Of a stretch of DNA of 5,341 nt, positions 1-3,905 are shown one piece after another. How positions within the stretch are numbered: the stretch's first letter is position 1; every line of letters starts with the position of its first letter. Origin of the DNA: an uncultured Lachnospiraceae bacterium (GTDB lineage Bacteria > Bacillota > Clostridia > Lachnospirales > Lachnospiraceae); contig CAMWLB010000218.1 of the NCBI GenBank assembly GCA_947174985.1, positions 1-5,341 of the forward strand. Reading direction: 5' to 3'. Position numbers and translations under genes: made by a program. The notes beneath the pieces are model-generated. The model was not told where the DNA came from and ran no database searches. It worked only from the letters and a program-made list of their open reading frames with translations.

Positions 1-705
1 AAGAAGGTTATACAGGAGACAAGGCGCTGGGATGACAACAAGGAATATTCCTATGCCATGCGCTCGAAAGAAGATGCACAGGACTACCGTTATTTCCCAG
101 ACCCGGATTTGGTGCCGCTTCGGATTGACGATGACTGGCTGAAACGCATACAGGATGCACAGCCGGAATTCAGAACGGAAAAGATGGAAAGGTATAAAAG
201 GGAATTTGATATTCCCGAGTATGACATTGAAATTATCACTGCTTCCAAGCATATGGCGGATATTTTTGAAGCGGCCACAGCTATCTGCGGACAACCCAAA
301 AAGGTGAGCAACTGGCTGATGGGAGAGACGCTGCGGCTCTTAAAGGAGCGTGAGGAGGAGCCGGAGGAAATTCGTTTTTCACCGGAAAATCTGGCAAAGC
401 TGATAGAACTGACCGACGCAAAAGCCATCAATTCCACAGTTGCCAAGGAGGTATTCGAGGTAATGTTTGATGAGGATATCGACCCTGCGGCATATGTGGA
501 AGAAAAGGGGCTGGTCATGGTAAGCGATGAGGCTCCCCTGAAAAAAGCAGTGGAGGAGGTTATCGCCGCCAATCCCAAATCCGTGGAGGATTACCACGGC
601 GGTAAGGACCGTGCCCTTGGATTTTTAGTGGGGCAGACCATGAAGGCGATGAAGGGCAAAGCAGACCCTGCCGCGATAAACAAAATTTTAAAAGAACTCT
701 TATAA
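1..705 (+). CDS. gatB: Aspartyl/glutamyl-tRNA(Asn/Gln) amidotransferase subunit B, C-terminal part (5' truncated by window)
   Basis: The frame is open from base 1 and gives 234 residues before TAA; GatB is usually about 475-480 residues, so roughly the first half is missing. GatB is part of the cytoplasmic GatCAB complex, which converts misacylated Glu-tRNA(Gln) or Asp-tRNA(Asn) to Gln-tRNA(Gln) or Asn-tRNA(Asn) using ammonia supplied by GatA. Visible residues 28-37 read DYRYFPDPDL, the well-known GatB signature. Residues about 72-125 fit the helical linker, and about 126-234 fit the YqeY-like tail that contacts tRNA. The tail includes NPKSVEDY (191-198) and the segment GFLVGQTMKAMKGKADP (207-223), both typical of the family. 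The start at base 58 is only an internal Met, because in-frame family sequence (QETRRWDD) precedes it. gatA and gatC would be expected upstream. The gene converges on the leftward gene with 4 bp between the stops. Confidence 0.97.
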   Translation, partial: KKVIQETRRWDDNKEYSYAMRSKEDAQDYRYFPDPDLVPLRIDDDWLKRIQDAQPEFRTEKMERYKREFDIPEYDIEIITASKHMADIFEAATAICGQPKKVSNWLMGETLRLLKEREEEPEEIRFSPENLAKLIELTDAKAINSTVAKEVFEVMFDEDIDPAAYVEEKGLVMVSDEAPLKKAVEEVIAANPKSVEDYHGGKDRALGFLVGQTMKAMKGKADPAAINKILKELL

Positions 706-709
706 GATA

Positions 710-1450
710 TTATTCGGAAAGTAAAAATTCAAGAAATTTAATGGCGGTATCTCCTCTTTTGGTGTTGGCGATAATACCTAAATAGGAGATACCTTCTTTA
801 TAATAATAGGCATCCGTAAATTTCTGGCAGTTGCTGATGTCTACGCCGACGGGAATGGGCTCCTGCATCTCTTCCGGCTTGAATGGATCCGGCAGAATAA
901 TGTTCTCCGCAGACTGGTTGGTATTCTGTAACGCTTCTATCTGCGCGGCAACGGCATTATCAATATAGTAAATCCTATCGGATTCGGATAGTTTGGCCAG
1001 CGTTTCTGCGCTTAAGGCCTCGGATAAATCCATGTAAACGTTGCTGTAGGCATAGCGGGAAAAGCTGTCGGGATCGCCCACAATGACGTCTAAGTCCCGC
1101 GCCGCAATATATACTGTGATAAATTCTGCGGTTCCGATGGGATTGCCCTCCAGGCTTAAGGAGGTATTAAAGGAAACCGTGTATTTTTCCTTGTCAATTC
1201 CGGCATAATCCATAAAATTGTTTAAAAACGTTTCCTCTGTCTCAAAGGGAACGCCGTTCAGCATTGCGCCGTAAAGGGCGTAATTGGTGCGGTTAAAAAA
1301 ACTGGAGACGATGGAGATAAGGAAAACAACGGCAGCGATGCCGCCGAGCACATACCATTTATAGTAGGTCCAGAAATAAGAAAGCTTTTTTTTAAAGGGC
1401 TGGTTTTTTAAATTTGCCCGTTCTTCTTTGAATTCGTCCATGACTGCCAT
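710..1450 (-). CDS. Uncharacterised single-pass membrane protein, faintly solute-binding-protein-like
   Basis: A 246-residue protein of unknown function. Residues 1-31 are charged and probably cytoplasmic, with a Lys/aromatic-rich segment (KKKLSYFWTYYKWY, 20-33). Residues about 33-52 form one transmembrane helix without a signal-peptidase site, so the remaining ~190 residues are probably extracellular. The outer part has features seen in extracellular solute-binding proteins: DVIVGDPDSFSRYA (121-134), DLSEALS (141-147) and a C-terminal TAIKFLEFLL (235-244). It is far shorter than such proteins, so a binding role is inference only. I start it at the ATG at 1450: AGGTG lies 5 nt upstream, and a longer frame reaching a TTG at 1528 begins on the -35 box of the promoter, so it cannot be translated from that transcript. 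A Met at 1441 is too far from the ribosome site. The gene is apparently alone on its strand here. Confidence 0.82.
   Translation of the reverse strand: MAVMDEFKEERANLKNQPFKKKLSYFWTYYKWYVLGGIAAVVFLISIVSSFFNRTNYALYGAMLNGVPFETEETFLNNFMDYAGIDKEKYTVSFNTSLSLEGNPIGTAEFITVYIAARDLDVIVGDPDSFSRYAYSNVYMDLSEALSAETLAKLSESDRIYYIDNAVAAQIEALQNTNQSAENIILPDPFKPEEMQEPIPVGVDISNCQKFTDAYYYKEGISYLGIIANTKRGDTAIKFLEFLLSE
746..799 (+). terminator. Long stem-loop with U-rich tail 41 nt after gatB; candidate gatB terminator inside the convergent gene
   Basis: A perfect 10-bp inverted repeat pairs 746-755 (GGTATCTCCT) with 784-793 (AGGAGATACC). Inside it, 757-759 (TTT) can pair with 780-782 (AAA), and 761-766 (GGTGTT) with 773-778 (AATACC) using one G-U pair, leaving a 6-nt loop (767-772). 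In the gatB sense the stem is followed by TTCTTT, five T in six bases, a passable U tract. In the opposite sense the G-U becomes an A-C mismatch and no T run follows, so the rightward reading fits better. It lies wholly within the coding 3' end of the leftward gene. It could instead be a chance consequence of that coding sequence, or an mRNA stability element. Confidence 0.45.
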
Positions 1451-1455
1451 AAAAG

Positions 1456-1460
1456 CACCT
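1456..1460 (-). promoter_or_regulatory. Ribosome binding site that fixes the start of the leftward gene
   Basis: On the minus strand AGGTG ends 5 nt before the ATG at 1450, matching the 16S anti-Shine-Dalgarno. AAAAG and CTTTT flank it (plus-strand 1463-1467 and 1451-1455), so the site falls in the loop of a weak 5-bp AU-rich hairpin that would leave it accessible. Confidence 0.7.
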
Positions 1461-1499
1461 GCCTTTTGTGAATTGACATATAAAAATAACTTAAAACTT

Positions 1500-1528
1500 A
1501 TCATAAAGTATGATTTCTGCTTTGTCAA
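1500..1528 (-). promoter_or_regulatory. Sigma-A type promoter of the leftward membrane-protein gene
   Basis: Reading leftward, a perfect -35 TTGACA (1528-1523) and a -10 TATGAT (1505-1500, 5 of 6) are separated by exactly 17 bp. The start site is predicted near 1493, giving a leader of about 43 nt to the ATG at 1450. ACTT (1496-1499) and AAGT (1506-1509) form a small dyad exactly around the -10 hexamer, a possible operator. Confidence 0.75.
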
Positions 1529-1542
1529 TGAAGGAAATATGC

Positions 1543-1571
1543 TTGCTTTCTTTTTTATTATGTAATATCAT
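1543..1571 (+). promoter_or_regulatory. Candidate promoter of the rightward small membrane-protein gene
   Basis: TTGCTT (1543-1548), 17 bp, then TATCAT (1566-1571, 5 of 6 to the -10 consensus). The -35 is weak, keeping only TTG. The start site would be near 1578, so the promoter is back to back with the leftward one, about 85 bp between starts. Alternative -10 hexamers in this AT-rich stretch cannot be excluded. Confidence 0.45.
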
Positions 1572-1579
1572 ATTTATAT

Positions 1580-1603
1580 CTTGTCCGGTGCAGAGCGGAC
1601 AGG
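1580..1603 (+). other. 5' leader stem-loop at the predicted transcript start
   Basis: TGTCCG (1582-1587) and CGGACA (1596-1601) form a perfect 6-bp stem with an 8-nt loop. T1581-G1602 (wobble) and C1580-G1603 extend it to 8 bp. It lies just after the predicted start site and well before the ribosome site at 1620-1624. There is no T run, so it is not a terminator. A 5'-end stabilising hairpin or a protein-binding dyad are both possible. Confidence 0.4.
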
Positions 1604-1630
1604 GAATATGGATAAGGACAGGAGAAAAAA

Positions 1631-2128
1631 ATGAGTGATATTTATGTAGAATGTCTGGTAAAAACGGAATCCTCCACCTTTGTAAAATTGCTTCGTATCC
1701 TGCTTATTATGCTGACGGTGGTGTTTGGCCTGCTGGCGCTGGCGGGAGTGGTCGTGGCTTTGATTGTGGCAGTGGTGACCGGTGTCGGGGCGTATTTTGC
1801 CCATCTCAATGCCAATATCGAGTACGAATATCTGTATCTCGATAAGGAGCTGTCCGTCGATAAGATTATGGCGCAGACAAGGAGAAAGAGAGTGGCAACC
1901 TATGAGGTAGAGCGCATGGAGATATTTGCACCCATCAAGTCCTACCATCTTGACAATTACAAGAACCGCACAGGCAAAGAGGCGGATTACAGCATTAGGC
2001 GGGAGGAACAGCCTGACAGACGTTATGTCATGTATTATGACGGCAGCCAGAAGGTTATCTTCAGCCCGAACGAGGAACTTGTGAAAGCGCTGCGCAATGT
2101 ATCACCCCGAAAGGTATTTACAGACTAG
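1631..2128 (+). CDS. Small membrane protein of unknown function (possibly DUF6106-like)
   Basis: A 165-residue protein with a strong start: AGGAG at 1620-1624, 6 nt before the ATG. The N-terminus MSDIYVECLVK is followed by a long hydrophobic stretch (residues about 20-58). This is long enough for two tightly turned helices or one long one, and there is no signal-peptidase site. Residues 60-165 are a polar domain, probably cytoplasmic given the basic cluster TRRKR (83-87). It is rich in alternating beta-type segments (YEYLYLDKELS, 65-75; RYVMYYDGSQKVIFSP, 131-146) and ends with a helix-forming NEELVKAL. That layout, membrane hairpin then beta domain then terminal helix, recalls bacterial PH-like proteins, but this is inference from pattern alone. 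The opening residues resemble what I recall of a clostridial family named DUF6106; I am not certain. It has its own candidate promoter, and no clear terminator separates it from guaB. Confidence 0.8.
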   Translation: MSDIYVECLVKTESSTFVKLLRILLIMLTVVFGLLALAGVVVALIVAVVTGVGAYFAHLNANIEYEYLYLDKELSVDKIMAQTRRKRVATYEVERMEIFAPIKSYHLDNYKNRTGKEADYSIRREEQPDRRYVMYYDGSQKVIFSPNEELVKALRNVSPRKVFTD

Positions 2129-2131
2129 GCC

Positions 2132-2177
2132 GCCTGCAGGTGTCTGCCTGCATAAATGTGCTTGAATAAATATGCAG
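2132..2177 (+). repeat. Overlapping direct and inverted repeats between the DUF gene and the guaB promoter
   Basis: GCCTGCA occurs at 2132-2138 and 2146-2152, 14 bp apart. TGCAGG (2135-2140) can pair with CCTGCA (2147-2152), and CTGCATA (2148-2154) can pair with TATGCAG (2171-2177). The two hairpins share 2148-2152, so they exclude one another in RNA. No T run follows either, so a standard terminator for the upstream gene is not supported. The block ends 7 bp before the guaB -35 box. Confidence 0.4.
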
Positions 2178-2184
2178 TGACATC

Positions 2185-2213
2185 TTGACAGAGGCGTTCA
2201 AGTCTGATAAACT
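2185..2213 (+). promoter_or_regulatory. Promoter of guaB
   Basis: A perfect -35 TTGACA (2185-2190), a 17-bp spacer and TAAACT (2208-2213, 4 of 6 to the -10 consensus). The start would be near 2220, giving a leader of about 42 nt with an AT-rich run and AGGAGG at 2251-2256, 5 nt before the ATG. A leader this short leaves no room for a purine or ppGpp riboswitch. A short dyad CTTGA/TCAAG (2184-2188 and 2198-2202) overlaps the -35. Confidence 0.6.
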
Positions 2214-2261
2214 CTACAAATTAACATATTTTTAATTTGATTTTACCAAAAGGAGGAGAAA

Positions 2262-3716
2262 ATGGGACAGATTATTGGCGAAGGAATTACGTTTGACGAT
2301 GTGCTCCTTGTACCGGGCTATTCGCAGGTGATTCCCAATCAGGTTGACCTGACGACATGGTTGACGAAAAAGATTAAACTCAACATTCCGATGATGAGCG
2401 CCGGTATGGATACGGTTACCGAGCACCGCATGGCAATTGCGATGGCGAGACAGGGCGGCATCGGCATTATCCACAAAAATATGTCTATTGAAGCACAGGC
2501 AGAGGAAGTAGACAAGGTAAAACGCTCGGAGAACGGCGTTATCACAGATCCATTTTCTTTATCACCCGAACATACGCTGGCAGACGCAGATGCGCTGATG
2601 GCAAAGTTTAGGATATCAGGCGTACCGATTACGGAAGGACGTAAGCTGGTAGGCATCATTACCAATCGCGACTTAAAATTTGAAACCGATTTTTCCAAAA
2701 AAATAAAAGAATCCATGACAAGCGAGGGGCTGATTACCGCACCCGAGGGCATCACCTTAGAGGATGCAAAACAGATTCTTGCCAAGGCAAGAAAGGAAAA
2801 ACTTCCCATCGTGGACAAGGATTATAACTTAAAAGGTCTGATTACCATCAAGGATATTGAGAAGACCATCAAGTACCCGCTGGCGGCAAAGGATGAGCAG
2901 GGCAGGCTTCTCTGTGGTGCGGGCGTGGGTATTACTGCCAATGTGCTGGACCGCGTGGGCGCTCTGGTGGATGCCAAGGTGGATGTGATTGTACTTGACT
3001 CTGCGCACGGACATTCCGAAAATGTGCTGCGCTGCTTAAGAATGATTAAGGAAAAATATCCCGAACTGCAGGTGGTTGCAGGCAATGTGGCAACAGGCGA
3101 GGGCACAAAGGCTTTGATTGAAGCCGGCGCGGATGCGGTCAAGGTAGGTATCGGCCCGGGCTCCATCTGTACGACCCGCGTTGTTGCAGGTATCGGCGTT
3201 CCGCAGATAACGGCGATTATGGACGCATATGCAGTGGCAAAGGAGTACGGCATCCCTGTTATCGCGGACGGCGGCATCAAGTACTCCGGCGATATGACGA
3301 AGGCGATTGCAGCAGGCGGCAATGTATGTATGATGGGTTCCATCTTTGCAGGCTGCGATGAAAGCCCGGGAGAATTTGAACTGTTCCAGGGCAGAAAATA
3401 TAAGGTATACCGCGGTATGGGTTCCATTGCGGCAATGGAAAATGGCAGCAAGGACCGTTACTTCCAGTCAGATGCCAAAAAGCTGGTGCCGGAAGGCGTG
3501 GAGGGACGCGTGGCATACAAGGGTACGGTAGAGGATACCGTGTTCCAGTTGATGGGTGGTCTGCGCGCCGGTATGGGTTACTGCGGCACCGCTACCGTTG
3601 AGGAGTTAAAGCAGCAGGGCAGGTTTGTCAAGATTTCTGCCGCTTCTTTAAAGGAAAGCCATCCCCATGACATCCATATTACAAAAGAAGCGCCGAACTA
3701 CAGCGTGGACGAATAA
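2262..3716 (+). CDS. guaB: Inosine-5'-monophosphate dehydrogenase
   Basis: 484 residues, full length for bacterial IMPDH. The cytoplasmic tetramer oxidises IMP to XMP with NAD+, the committed step of GMP synthesis. The barrel opens with GITFDDVLLVP (8-18) and includes the conserved SAGMDTVTE (46-54). Two CBS domains are inserted at about 95-150 and 153-205; in this family they bind adenine or guanine nucleotides and tune activity. LDSAHG (245-250) carries the NAD-binding Asp246. GIGPGSICTTR (296-306) holds the IMP loop with catalytic Cys303. ADGGIK (335-340) and YRGMGS (383-388) bind the IMP phosphate and base. The mobile flap has EGVEGRVAYKG (411-421) with the Arg416/Tyr419 pair, and AGMGYCG (436-442) follows. 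All expected catalytic residues are present. The start is set by AGGAGG at 2251-2256. It is flanked by its own promoter and a strong terminator, so it is probably monocistronic; read-through from the upstream gene is possible. Confidence 0.98.
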   Translation: MGQIIGEGITFDDVLLVPGYSQVIPNQVDLTTWLTKKIKLNIPMMSAGMDTVTEHRMAIAMARQGGIGIIHKNMSIEAQAEEVDKVKRSENGVITDPFSLSPEHTLADADALMAKFRISGVPITEGRKLVGIITNRDLKFETDFSKKIKESMTSEGLITAPEGITLEDAKQILAKARKEKLPIVDKDYNLKGLITIKDIEKTIKYPLAAKDEQGRLLCGAGVGITANVLDRVGALVDAKVDVIVLDSAHGHSENVLRCLRMIKEKYPELQVVAGNVATGEGTKALIEAGADAVKVGIGPGSICTTRVVAGIGVPQITAIMDAYAVAKEYGIPVIADGGIKYSGDMTKAIAAGGNVCMMGSIFAGCDESPGEFELFQGRKYKVYRGMGSIAAMENGSKDRYFQSDAKKLVPEGVEGRVAYKGTVEDTVFQLMGGLRAGMGYCGTATVEELKQQGRFVKISAASLKESHPHDIHITKEAPNYSVDE

Positions 3717-3727
3717 AGGCAAAGGAG

Positions 3728-3753
3728 AAGGAGTCGCAAGGCTCCTTTTTTCT
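3728..3753 (+). terminator. Rho-independent terminator of guaB
   Basis: AAGGAGTC (3728-3735) pairs with GGCTCCTT (3740-3747), an 8-bp stem with one T-G wobble. It is closed by a GCAA tetraloop of the stable GNRA class and followed by a run of T (3746-3751). It begins 11 nt after the guaB stop and separates guaB from the GGDEF gene. Confidence 0.92.
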
Positions 3754-3786
3754 ATTAGGAAAATAGGGTACTATAGAGTAAATGGG

Positions 3787-3816
3787 TTGCGCGATACAAT
3801 ATAAATATGTTAAAAT
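3787..3816 (+). promoter_or_regulatory. Extended -10 promoter of the GGDEF gene
   Basis: TG at 3808-3809, one base, then TAAAAT (3811-3816, 5 of 6) make an extended -10 element. A weak -35 TTGCGC (3787-3792) lies 18 bp upstream. The start would be near 3823, giving a leader of about 66 nt before the GTG at 3889. The remaining bases between the guaB terminator and this promoter (3754-3786) show only a weak 5-bp hairpin overlapping the terminator tail. Confidence 0.5.
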
Positions 3817-3851
3817 CTTATCATGTATTGTCATGCGGTTAGGAAGTTGTT

Positions 3852-3905
3852 ATGTGTGACAGAGCGAAAGGGTATGTGGAGGAAAAGGGTGAGTTTGGAA
3901 TATAA
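3852..3905 (+). CDS. Possible 17-residue leader ORF ahead of and overlapping the GGDEF gene
   Basis: ATG at 3852 is preceded by AGGAAG (3841-3846) at a 5-nt spacing and opens a 17-codon frame (MCDRAKGYVEEKGEFGI) ending at TAA 3903-3905. It overlaps the preferred start of the GGDEF protein (GTG 3889) in another frame and stops 13 nt before the alternative ATG at 3919, so translational coupling is conceivable. The peptide matches nothing I recognise and shows no regulatory codon run. It may be fortuitous. Confidence 0.2.
   Translation: MCDRAKGYVEEKGEFGI
3878..3882 (+). promoter_or_regulatory. Ribosome binding site favouring a GTG start for the GGDEF gene
   Basis: GGAGG at 3878-3882 sits 6 nt before GTG 3889, the best site in this leader. 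The in-frame ATG at 3874 overlaps it and has no site of its own, and the in-frame ATG at 3823 has none. ATG 3919 has a weaker AGGA (3908-3911) 7 nt upstream and remains a real alternative. Confidence 0.55.

Noticed and set aside
90..578. A 162-codon leftward open frame opposite gatB
   Set aside because: It is antisense to well-conserved GatB sequence, is Ser/Ile-rich low-complexity in translation and has no family resemblance; it is a coding shadow.
595..613. CACGG/CCGTG inverted repeat near the end of gatB as a terminator for the leftward gene
   Set aside because: It is short, interrupted and without a T run on either strand; it lies in conserved coding sequence.
1574..1948. Leftward 124-codon frame opposite the small membrane protein
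   Set aside because: Its His/Gln-rich translation reflects the reverse of a hydrophobic segment; the rightward frame has a good ribosome site and promoter.
2135..2152. TGCAGG/CCTGCA hairpin as a terminator for the small membrane-protein gene
   Set aside because: The 6-bp stem is not followed by a T run, so it was kept only as a repeat.
2129..2261. Purine (xpt-type) or PRPP/ppGpp riboswitch ahead of guaB
   Set aside because: No conserved loop motifs were seen, and the promoter leaves only about 42 nt of leader.
2339..3451. Two long leftward open frames opposite guaB
   Set aside because: Both mirror the codon pattern of guaB, are rich in Ser, Pro, Ala and Ile, and match no family; IMPDH motifs fix the real strand.
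3523..3527. Ala in place of Pro in the IMPDH flap (RVAYKG) as an unusual substitution
   Set aside because: RVAYKG is a common form in bacterial IMPDH; the catalytic Arg and Tyr are intact.
3752..3766. CTATT/AATAG hairpin after the guaB terminator
   Set aside because: A 5-bp AU-rich stem overlapping the terminator tail is expected by chance.
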